In this document: in pieces, positions 44,401 through 53,590 of the stretch
Layout of the letters: every line of letters starts with the position of its first letter
Numbering within the stretch: position 1 is the first letter of the stretch
Assembly: GCF_000224145.3 (NCBI RefSeq)
Contig: NC_020179.2
Span: 488,571 to 552,570 of the forward strand
Source of the DNA: Ciona intestinalis
Taxonomy: Eukaryota > Chordata > Ascidiacea > Phlebobranchia > Cionidae
Reading direction: 5' to 3'
Length of the DNA stretch: 64,000 nt
The notes under the pieces: generated by a model
What the model saw: only the letters and a program-made list of their open reading frames with translations
Databases searched by the model: none
What the model was told of the DNA's origin: nothing
Position numbers and translations under genes: made by a program

Positions 44401-47360
44401 ATTTATCCTCAAGTGATAGAAAAACATCAGTCGTTATAACACGAGTGTTCTGTTTTATACACATTGTGCCTGTTTATGAGTTACTGCGTATGTAACTTTG
44501 GTAATAGTTATTTTGTAGCAGCATTAGTTTTATTACAGTGTAAAGAAATTTTAAATTGATCTGGCCCATCAGGTTTAGAATCTTTAAAAGCGCAGATTTC
44601 CATGAAATAAAACAATTTATTTGAAGAAAACTAATCCGAACCTTTATTCCAATTCCATAGGCTTGAGGGTCACAATTTTCCCTTAGATTAAAGTCTTGGT
44701 TCAGGTACAACTGCTTGGCTAGAGCACCGTGGCAACCCTCGGAAAATATTGTGACCTTGGCATGGAATTCCATTCCCCTCTCAAAGTTGTCCTGTAGAAA
44801 TATAAACAATTATAAAACCTATGTAAAAATAATGATACTAACTTTTTTCACTGGTAGTTTAACAATGGGTCATTTTGTATGCAGTGGCGCAGTCGGGGGG
44901 GCTTTGGGGTTGAGACCACCCTTTTAAAACAAAAATAAAAAAGCTAGCCTGGCTTTTATTAAACATTTGTTTGAACTTGACTTTTGTCTGTTATGTTTAC
45001 AGAGCACCAGATCCAAACATCACCAACACATGCTTATTTATTGTATCGACATATTCTTACTTTTAGTGATTAACTATATCACATTTCATCATTTAGTTAA
45101 ACGCTCTAATTGACTGATTGCACATTTTAAGATTCAATTATGTTTTGTAGTTTTTTTTTAATATTTATTTAGTTATTGACATATTTTTACCTTTGGTGAT
45201 CCATCTTTATGAATCCCAACATCATTGGTAGCAATTCCTTTCACACTCCCATCATCATGGTACAAGATATCAGTGCATGCAAAGCCAGGATATATCTAAA
45301 GATATATGGACCTTGTTTATTTTATCATTGACTTAAACTTATATTACAAGATCTGTTTTAAAGACATCGTAAAGATCAGGTCTTTTATAACTATAAGTTA
45401 GTTCCTATAAAATGGTAATTCCACTATTATATATATATATATATATAAAGTTTTTATTATTGCTTGAACTTAAAAATACACAATAAAAACAAGTTTTTTA
45501 AAAATTCACCATTGGTCTAATAAAATTGCCAAACTTTTATATATATACAAATATATTTTTTCATATTTAAAAACAAACTATACATTATTTCAGTAAAACG
45601 GCAGCGTAGAAAACAAAAGATATGTATACAAAGTTCTTAATCTTTAAAAATACACAATAAAAACCCAAAAGTTTTTAATGACCACTATTGGTTTAATGTT
45701 ATCAGTTGCCAAGGTTTTTCAGATTAATAAGTTACCTCTACTTCTAATTCCTCAGCCTGTTCACCAAGCCATTTCACAACATTCCCCAACCTTACAACAT
45801 AGTTGCCATCATTGTGCATTGGGAACCCTGGAAAAATAAATGTGATTTTAACATTGGAAGTTGGAATTTGTATGTTTAATCACTCCCACTGTTAGTACCA
45901 CACCAAATAACTGAAAGCAGTTTGTGTATAGTTCCAAATACACATTGCACAAAACACTGTAATTTGGACAAACACTTGGTAACCTATCTGCTTGAACTAA
46001 ACACTTGTACAAATTTTGACTTTACAAGAAAAAGCTTATTTTTAAGTTAAACACTGACCTATTCATGTATAGATTCACATTTTAATTCAACAAAATGTAC
46101 CTTTTAATATTGGAATTGGAATTCTCCAGTTCTTTGTCAGAATTGCAAATCTATCATGTTTAACAGGTGTATGTAGAGGTGCCCCTCTTTCTTTCCAGTC
46201 AGGGAATAATTCCTTTAGAGCACGAGGTTCTAGGCAAGCTCCGGACAGAGTGTGCATTCCTATTGATATATTTTCGTGACTAGATCATAGGTCCTAAGAT
46301 GGGTATGCGTTCATGCCTTGGAATGGGTTGATGCTCTATGCGAATAGTCACAGTACACATTGTAACAAGCAAATTGGTGATAGTGCATTAATTAACAGGT
46401 AATATAATGGCATATGGTCTAAAGTCTAAGACAATCCTAGTCTTCCAAATTTTTACACTTTTTTTACTAGTCTATATTATGATTGTAAATTCATTATTAG
46501 TGCACGATTTACATGTTACATTAATTGCAAAAAAACATTCGAAACGCCAAACCTATTTCCTGTGCTTTTTCGAACAAGCAGACTCTTATATCTTTTCCCT
46601 TTTCTTTGGCAAGTTGTTTTATTTTAATCGCACATGACAATCCAGCAGGTCCACCACCCACAACAATAACATCGGCCTCATCAGAAAATCTCTCCATTTC
46701 CGTGTCTACAAAAACAGGCTATGTAGAATCAAAACTTTCTATTTTTTTAATTTTTGCTATTTTCTTCAGAAATTAAGATTAGGTAGTTTTATCTAAAAAG
46801 ATCTATAAATTTTAGGTCATTTTATCGATTAAAAGATTTAAATTTTTATGTCTTATAGTTAAATCTCATACAAACAGGAGTTGTTTTTACAGTTAAAGCA
46901 AAACATACCCAAAAAACATAAAATTGTTCACGGTTCAATATATAGGCCATACCTTTCCATCTGTCGTCATTTTCTCGCGGTATCACGCTATAATGAGTCG
47001 TAATCTTTGGCTGTGTAGAGCTAGAATATTGTACACCGATTGCTGTGCGATCCTCTGGCATACCAGCAAACTTTTTGCACAGCGATATGCGTGCATTACC
47101 TTCATTGTAAAACTGAAACCAATCCCAAATTATTGACAACAGAATTGAGTTATTACGAAAGTAACCTCTGCAAAGGTCAAACGTTTAATTCAAAACTAAT
47201 TCAACAAAAGTATGTTCAAGCCTTCACCGTATGAATGACATCAGTAAATAAGAATTACCGCAAATTATACAAGTACGAACTTTCAAACTTTAGGGGGCAA
47301 AGTCCATACTGTTTTACTACACTCGTTATCACTTACAAAATAGAAACGGGTTATCCCCAT
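41406..47360 (-). CDS. ETFDH: electron transfer flavoprotein-ubiquinone oxidoreductase (ETF-QO)
   Basis: Thirteen minus-strand exons: 47337-47360, 46953-47112, 46553-46705, 46101-46259, 45736-45827, 45191-45295, 44642-44791, 44172-44315, 43686-43869, 43191-43319, 42606-42788, 41969-42190, 41406-41575; 1875 nt, 624 residues (human 617). It passes electrons from ETF to ubiquinone at the inner mitochondrial membrane, serving fatty-acid, amino-acid and choline/sarcosine oxidation. Seen: FAD-binding VGGGPAGLS, the conserved [15 protein letters not shown] and [13 protein letters not shown] blocks, and the C-terminal 4Fe-4S motif [13 protein letters not shown] ending [10 protein letters not shown]. 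The first 60 residues are basic/hydroxylated, as expected for a mitochondrial presequence. The 24-nt first exon is inferred from frame and splice sites. Confidence 0.95.
41612..41809 (-). mobile_element. MITE-1 copy, divergent
   Basis: Ends CTGTGGGGTAAGATGGG and CCATCTTACCCC; in the last ETFDH intron. Confidence 0.8.
41842..41932 (+). mobile_element. SINE-1 fragment
   Basis: GTGTATGAAACCAAACACTC and GAATATAAAACAAGTTACA in an ETFDH intron. Confidence 0.75.
42246..42476 (+). repeat. three-unit minisatellite in an ETFDH intron
   Basis: GAGTTATAACATGGGTGTC, an ACCAGACACACAT-like stretch and TCATACACCTCATGCTCACTG recur three times with units of about 70-88 bp. The unit itself resembles the GTTATAACACGGGTGTTCTG part of the SINE, so it may be a SINE fragment amplified in tandem. 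Confidence 0.7.
43025..43105 (+). mobile_element. SINE-1 fragment
   Basis: GTAATTCATAAGCTGGCATG and GGTGTATGAAACAGAACATC in an ETFDH intron. Confidence 0.78.
43910..44150 (+). repeat. dispersed repeat F, copy 2
   Basis: CTGATCTGGTGCTCATAGAG and AAGGATCTGGTG, then TTGGTTGGACTTGGTTTTTG; in an ETFDH intron. Confidence 0.7.
44375..44500 (-). mobile_element. SINE-1 tail half
   Basis: AATGAATGAATGTTACTTAT, GTTATAACACGAGTGTTC, reverse orientation in an ETFDH intron. Confidence 0.85.
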
Positions 47361-48125
47361 TTTTCCACAGTATCTTAGTTAAAAAGTACACGGTCCCAAC
47401 AATGGCACGAAAATGGTGGTTGTATTGTATTGGGAATAGGGATTATACATCTTATTTACGATAACAGGGCACATACCAAAAGGGTGGGTGTTTTCGCATT
47501 AACGTTATTACGCACATCTTGCATTTACGTATTTCAGTCTTGGTACAATTCAATGACTTATAGTAGTGGGGGAAAATGAGACACATTTCATTCTATTTTC
47601 CCGTCTCATTCGGCCGTTAACAAAGAACATACACAGAATTACAAAACCGTATTCTCACGACCCCCATAACCCGTTGTTAATTGTTTAAAGCACGATTAGG
47701 GTATTTGGATATTATGTGCTAAAGGTGTCCCGTCTTCCCCACTCTACTGAACGTAGATACAGCTGGAAAAGCTTTGGAGTCTTGATTATATCGATCGCGG
47801 TAAACAGGTAGTGGCGTCGTATTGCGAATTCCTAAAGCAGTTAACAGTTTTGCGATAGATATAAATTGGCTCCAATAAAGTAGGTAGTCTATATAGATAA
47901 AAAGCAGATGCTGTAAGCCGGTATAATTTATACTTATAGCGTAAATGTAATAAAATAAGAGCCGCTTCCGACAGAGACTAATAAATATGCCCGGGCATAA
48001 TGCAATTTCCCGTCGTCCTCACTGAAACGCCATTCTTTTCAGCAGAAAGAATTTCTGCATTTTGTCAAACACTTTTACCGACCGCTGCTTATATATGAGG
48101 AAGATATTTTAGAGCAAAATCGAGC
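47361..48125. other. divergent promoter region between ETFDH and the first phosphatidylserine synthase gene
   Basis: The two genes are transcribed away from each other. It holds a MITE (47560-47749). CTTTTCAG at about 48035-48042 before the synthase ATG is a candidate acceptor for a 5'UTR intron or spliced-leader addition. No coding exon seen. Confidence 0.5.
47560..47749 (+). mobile_element. MITE-1 copy
   Basis: In the ETFDH/synthase divergent promoter; both ends present. Confidence 0.9.
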
Positions 48126-49421
48126 ATGTCTAGAAGACCCAGCATTACTAATGGAAAGCATAAGAATTGGTCAGGGACAAAGAAAAGCGTGGCTGCTGCT
48201 GTCTACGATGATGGATACGTATCTTACTTTTGGCAACCACATACTTTGCTGGTGCTTCTCATTGGACTGGCCATGTTAGCCTACGCTGCGTTTTTCGCAA
48301 ATCAGAATAACGGGCGAGAGTATAACACTAAACGTGGTATTATTGGAATCATTATCGCGTTTATAACGTTTGGTATTACGCAAGCGAAAGATGGTCCATT
48401 TATCAGACCCCACCCAGCGTTTTGGAGGCTTGTGCTATGTATGAGTGTGGTGTATGAACTAAGTCTTGTGTTCCTGTTATTACAAACTGTATCTGACGCA
48501 AGGTTTATGCTTACATACATTGACCCGACACTTAATGCACAGCTGGACTTCAAAGCTTACGGTGGTGAATGCACAATATGGGATCCTAGCCACCCTAACG
48601 GAACTTTTCACAACGTTGTAGATAAAATGGACTTGTTTGTTCCTGCACACCTCATCGGATGGTTTTTCAGAACTTTAGCAATTCGTGACGTTTGGCTGAC
48701 CAACATCTTAAGCTTTACTTTCGAACTGTTAGAATATACATTCGAACACCAACTGCCTAACTTTTCCGAGTGCTGGTGGGACCATTGGGTTATGGACTTT
48801 ATAGTTTGCAATGGCTTGGGCATATACTTAGGCTTGCAGTGCCTGAACTATTTATCTTTGAAAGAATATCGCTGGTATGGTCTATGGAACATACCCACAT
48901 ATACAGGGAAAGTGCGCAGGGTGATCAACCAATTCGGGCCATATAACTGGCTTGACTTTAAATGGAGACCAACAGAGAGTATTTTTCGTTGGATGATTGT
49001 ATCTCACGTCGGGTTCTCTTTCCTCATGTTTGATTTGAATACATTCTATTTGAAATTCGTATTATGGATACCATCGGACCACCCGCTGATTTCGGTCAGG
49101 ATTCTATTTATGATTCTGTGCGCTGCGGTAACGGCAAGGGAGGAATATGATTACGCCAGCGGAATGTCGAATATGATTGGTCAGCAAAGTTGGATGGTAA
49201 GCTCAATTCTCATGACAGAGTTGGCAATTGTGGTCAAATTTGGAGGGGAATTGCTTTCAATGCCGATACCAACTTATATTAGTTGGTTTTGGTGGGCCGC
49301 GTTTGTCGTTTACGTTACTTTTACTATTTGCCAATTCAGAATGAAATTCTCAATAGACAAATATTGGGCAAAATTTTTAACTTTCTGGAATGTAAATTGC
49401 AACAAAATAACAAAAAAATGA
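48126..49421 (+). CDS. PTDSS2: phosphatidylserine synthase 2-like enzyme, intronless copy 1
   Basis: A single uninterrupted frame of 431 residues. Phosphatidylserine synthase exchanges the head group of a phospholipid (ethanolamine for type 2) with serine in the ER. It contains the family blocks YNTKRGI, GITQAKDGPFIRPHPAFWR, a run of hydrophobic segments, and the near-invariant QLPNFSECWWDHW followed by CNGLGI. It matches human PTDSS2 (487) more closely than PTDSS1 by the FWxxHT start and the central loop. It is shorter at the C-terminus. AATAAA at 49697-49702 may be its polyadenylation signal. No introns, unlike nearly every neighbour, suggests an origin by retroposition. Confidence 0.92.
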   Translation: MSRRPSITNGKHKNWSGTKKSVAAAVYDDGYVSYFWQPHTLLVLLIGLAMLAYAAFFANQNNGREYNTKRGIIGIIIAFITFGITQAKDGPFIRPHPAFWRLVLCMSVVYELSLVFLLLQTVSDARFMLTYIDPTLNAQLDFKAYGGECTIWDPSHPNGTFHNVVDKMDLFVPAHLIGWFFRTLAIRDVWLTNILSFTFELLEYTFEHQLPNFSECWWDHWVMDFIVCNGLGIYLGLQCLNYLSLKEYRWYGLWNIPTYTGKVRRVINQFGPYNWLDFKWRPTESIFRWMIVSHVGFSFLMFDLNTFYLKFVLWIPSDHPLISVRILFMILCAAVTAREEYDYASGMSNMIGQQSWMVSSILMTELAIVVKFGGELLSMPIPTYISWFWWAAFVVYVTFTICQFRMKFSIDKYWAKFLTFWNVNCNKITKK

Positions 49422-49941
49422 ATAGCCCATAATACTCTGAACATGAATGATTGGATAAAGGATGTAACACTCATTTCCTTATCGTAAACGTTGGCCTATA
49501 TAAAGTATAACAGTGTATACGCAAGCTAATGCTTATACATAATAATCGCATATACACGCCGTTGTTATAAAACTACTATTTAGTTGCAATATATTTTCAT
49601 TATTCCAATATATTTTTCTCCACGCTATATCTACTTAAAGCCTTTTCTCGCAGCGTTATTTTATGGTACCTCAGACACCTTCATTTTCTTGCGTATAATA
49701 AAAGCGACACTGTATTCTATGTATTACTATTTATTTTACACGTATCGTATGTCTAGTTTATTTAACTTATGGCGGTTGTGGGCAACGTAAGGGCCTACCG
49801 TGCTATAGTGTATTTAGGTCGTTGGTTCTATATTACAGTACTTTGTGGTACGATCCAAGGTGGCTCTTCACAGTACCTGGCATGCAAATTCGCTTGCGAA
49901 GTCGTATGCAAACCCATTACCGAGTTCCGCATGCGGCAGCG

Positions 49942-49995
49942 AAATCCGGACAAAACAGATAAAACGAAAAATCCGGACAAAACAGATAAGACGAA
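49942..49995 (+). repeat. two-copy 26-bp tandem repeat
   Basis: AATCCGGACAAAACAGATAA occurs twice in direct succession, followed by a third partial start. Confidence 0.8.
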
Positions 49996-50119
49996 TTCCG
50001 GATACTGTGTATACAGCCACCTTAAGATGGAATTCCGTTTACACCTAAATCCCACGGTCGAAACAATTATCAACGTGAGCAAAGAATATTTACAGAATAA
50101 ATACCCGTAGCCACGCGAC

Positions 50120-50212
50120 TCTAAAAGAGCGTTGTTAATATTTCAAAACACGATCAGGAATAATTGGATTCAGGTACAAACAATATCCCATCTTACCCCA
50201 CAGTAGTAACGT
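50120..50212 (+). mobile_element. MITE-1 right half
   Basis: Starts within the TTTCAAAACACGATCAGGA interior and ends CATCTTACCCCACAGTA. Confidence 0.7.
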
Positions 50213-50694
50213 AACATTTGTTGCAGATTAAAAGTATTTTAACCCGTGTTTAATCCATTCCGTCGTTAAATACGTTTTACAATAAAGAGATAGTCACGTT
50301 AACGTTGTGGCAGTCATAATATGAAATAGAACATAGAAAAATAGAAGCCGGAAATTGACAGACCACTGGCATATAACGGTGTGGTCCGTATTGTCATAAC
50401 CGGTTCAAAATACTGTGGTGTCAAACTCCAAAATACACCCAAACCACTGCGTTTGTGTAACAGCCACGGTTTTTCACAAATATTCTTTCAATTAATTCAC
50501 CCTTAGCATGCTACGACGTCTGTCGTTTTTCTGATACTTACTATTTCGTTGCTATATTAAATAAATGTCTCATTGGGATCAAGCAATGAATAAAAAATTA
50601 TGTTATATTTCTTTTACCTGTATAAAGAGGTGACACAATGAATAGTTTCCATGTATATATAAAACGTTCTAAACAAACATACATCATACATATG

Positions 50695-50887
50695 TAGTAG
50701 GATAAGGGAGATGGGACATCTTTTCATTCTATTTTCTTATGTCATTTAGAAGTAAACAAAGAACATTCAAGGAATTATAAAACCGTATCCTCACAACTCC
50801 CATAGACCGTTGTTATTTGTTTAAAAACGATCAGGTTATTTCGATATTATTTGCTAAAGGTGTCCCACCTTCCCCACCCTACTATAT
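50695..50887 (+). mobile_element. MITE-1 copy
   Basis: Both terminal repeats and the standard interior are present, between the convergent synthase genes. Confidence 0.9.
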
Positions 50888-51758
50888 ACACGACATATGA
50901 TTGATTATGAGTTTGTTATGACTTTTAAAAAATTTATAAAAATACACACTAACGGCTAGCCACTAACAACACACCTGCAATAAACTGGGTATTAGGTTTA
51001 ATTTTTCTTCAGCAACATAAGCACAACAAACTTGCATATGTATCAACAGCAGTAAGTGACAAAGTAAGCCCAAAAAACAGCAACAATTAGAAAAATTGTT
51101 AAAGAAATTGAACGGCAGATGAGAAAATGTAAAGAAACAAATTGTGTTACATTGGCAAAAATTACATAAAAACTATCCTTGCAAAGTTAACTCAAATACA
51201 GTCTTATTGCAAACTGATATTAATATATCATGTGTATAAGGGCGTTGGGCGATAATACATGAACAACAACAAATATGTGAGCAGTTAAGTTGTGTGCAGG
51301 AAGCAGCTTTTGAAGATATGAGAGTAAATATTGAACACAATCAACAATGACATGACAAATTTGAACTTTTTTACCAATGTTTTCAAATTGTTAAATTATA
51401 ATACATTTGAGAAGGGTATACGAATTTTGTGTAAAAATTGAGATATTTTAACGTTTAACAACACTAGCACCTTTGGAGAGCAAGTTTAAGTAATTCACTT
51501 TTGTTGACAGTTAACTGAACACAGCAATAATCTGAGTAAAACTAACACAAGACACTTTTAATTGAAGATACAAATTGGAACAATACTGCAGTAATCTCAT
51601 GTTACAGGTCTTGAGTGGAGGTAACCAAGATTGGAAAGATGTTCCAAACTTCAACAAAAAATTTGAGCTTTCCCCCAAAACTGAAGTAGTTTTTTGGAGG
51701 AAAATCCGCAAACATATAAGAGCAAAAAACAAAACTTTTCAATCTAGGAGCCTATTAT

Positions 51759-53171
51759 CTATTTATGTAGACGCCTCCTTGTTACAGGCTCATTGTCAGC
51801 TTCATATAATGAGGTTGCACTGCTTGCATTGCCGTCACTTTCACTATAATCACTCTGGCTATCCAAGAAAACTCCATTTCCGTTTTGATTAATGTTGTTT
51901 AGCACAGTTTTCGACCAGAGTTTAATTCTCGGAAATTTCATTTGGAATTTCCAGACTGAGAATCCAATATAAATGATAAAAACAGATATCCAGAACCACT
52001 TTATATAAGAAGGAAATGGAATGGATAAAACATCGGGACCAAACTTAACAACAATCATGAACTCAGTGATCACAATAGCAGATATTATCCATGCTTGCTG
52101 GCCAATTTTTTTAGCTACCCCACCAGCATAATCATAACTTTCTCTGATAGCAACTGCTCCCCAAAACAGATAAAGAATCAATCTGAAAGTGACCATTGGG
52201 TTATCAGGGGGCACCCATAACACAAACTTCAAATAAAATGTGTTTAACTCTGCCAAGAGAAACATAAACGCGACAAGAGAGACGAAAATCCAACGAAATA
52301 AGTTTTCTGTCGGTCTCCATTTAAACTGAACCCAACTGTAAGGGCTGAACTGGTTTACTACTCTTCTCATTTTGCCTTTATATGATGGTATGTTCCAAAG
52401 ACCATGCCACTTGTATTCTTTAATTGACAGGTATCTTACATATTTCAAGCCTAAAAAGATTCCCAACCCATTGCACAGGAGAAAGTCTAAAACCCAGTGG
52501 TCCCACCAGCACTCAGAAAAGTTTGGCAATTGGTGTTCGAAGGTATACTCCAGCAGTTCGAATGCAAAACTCAGCAAGGTTGTTAACCAAAAATCTCTGA
52601 GAATAAGAGCCTTGAAAAACCAACCAAAGAAATGACCGAAAACAAAAATATCCATTTTATCTACAACGTTATGCAAAGCCCCTTTTGGGTGGCTAGGATC
52701 CCATATTGTACATTCCCCGCCATAAGCCTTAAAGTCTAGCTGTACGTTAAGTGTAGGGTCAATGTATTTGAGCATGAACCTTGCATCTGATACCGTCTGC
52801 AACAGCAGGACTACGAGACCAAGCTCATACACCACACTCATGCATAGCACAAGCCTCCAAAAAGCTGGGTGGGGTCTGATAAATGGACCATCTTTCGCTT
52901 GCGTAATACCAAACGCAAGAAATACACAAATAGCAGCAATGATACCTCTTTTAGTGTTGTATTCCCAGTCGTCTCTCTGTTCTTCAATAAAAACAACGTA
53001 GACAAGAGAAATGATACCGATAACCAGCACAGAAACTGTATGAGCTCTCCAAAAATACGTTGTCGTGCCGTCGTCGTAGACTATCGATTCCGAAGATCTT
53101 CGAATTTTAGACGAAGGCGGTAATTTTGTTCGGTGACTTTGAGCAGAAGCATTATTTCGATTCCTATTCAT
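51759..53171 (-). CDS. PTDSS2: phosphatidylserine synthase 2-like enzyme, intronless copy 2
   Basis: One open frame of 470 residues on the minus strand, convergent with the copy at 48126. It shares long identical blocks with that copy (AKDGPFIRPHPAFWRLVLCM, SECWWDHWV, FYLKFVLW) but the N- and C-termini differ. The C-terminal 50 residues are Ser/Asp-rich and probably cytosolic. It begins MNRNRNNASAQSH, followed by the YDDGTTTYFWRAHT start typical of PTDSS2. The intronless state is shared with copy 1, so the intron loss came before the duplication. Confidence 0.93.
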   Translation of the reverse strand: MNRNRNNASAQSHRTKLPPSSKIRRSSESIVYDDGTTTYFWRAHTVSVLVIGIISLVYVVFIEEQRDDWEYNTKRGIIAAICVFLAFGITQAKDGPFIRPHPAFWRLVLCMSVVYELGLVVLLLQTVSDARFMLKYIDPTLNVQLDFKAYGGECTIWDPSHPKGALHNVVDKMDIFVFGHFFGWFFKALILRDFWLTTLLSFAFELLEYTFEHQLPNFSECWWDHWVLDFLLCNGLGIFLGLKYVRYLSIKEYKWHGLWNIPSYKGKMRRVVNQFSPYSWVQFKWRPTENLFRWIFVSLVAFMFLLAELNTFYLKFVLWVPPDNPMVTFRLILYLFWGAVAIRESYDYAGGVAKKIGQQAWIISAIVITEFMIVVKFGPDVLSIPFPSYIKWFWISVFIIYIGFSVWKFQMKFPRIKLWSKTVLNNINQNGNGVFLDSQSDYSESDGNASSATSLYEADNEPVTRRRLHK

Positions 53172-53520
53172 CTTTTAGTTATAATAACGACCCAAAACTA
53201 TCAAAATTAAGCTCATAACGCAGACAATAGCTCGGCTGTAAAACCGAAACCAAAATGGTGTAAAAATGTAAAATTCCCCGGAATTAATATATACGAATTC
53301 CCGACAATCCTGGTTCGCCTTACAGCTATTAGGGGAGCGCATTCAATATTTTCGGACCCATCACTTACGTGGTTGCGATATAAACATTAAAATGGTCTAT
53401 AATCAGGAGCAATGTTTTAGTAGATTTGCATTTTACCCTAAACTCCACAAAATCTCTATTTTTAACTAGATGTTAAGTTTTTTAGCTAATATTGCAAACA
53501 GCTCATTTTTATACAAATAG
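53172..53520. other. spacer between the RING gene 3' end and synthase copy 2
   Basis: AT-rich; no gene or repeat recognised. It should hold the promoter of synthase copy 2 (minus strand). Confidence 0.45.
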
Positions 53521-53526
53521 TTTATT
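53521..53526 (-). terminator. polyadenylation signal of the RING gene
   Basis: AATAAA on the minus strand, 65 bases after the stop codon at 53591-53593. Confidence 0.6.
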
Positions 53527-53590
53527 TAAATAAAGAAAAACAAAAAAGCAGGTAACTTCGTGAACTGGTCGGTGACAAAGGCTTGGCGGA

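Larger units (their letters stand above)
49422..51758. other. spacer between the two convergent synthase genes
   Basis: Holds presumably both 3'UTRs, a MITE half (50120-50212), a full MITE (50695-50887) and a two-copy 26-bp repeat (49942-49995). A 113-codon open frame at 49769-50110 spans the repeat and lacks family character. Confidence 0.5.

Noticed and set aside
49769-50110. 113-codon open frame downstream of the first synthase gene
   Set aside because: It runs over a 26-bp tandem repeat, has no domain character, and its composition is like random sequence; probably 3'UTR or spacer.
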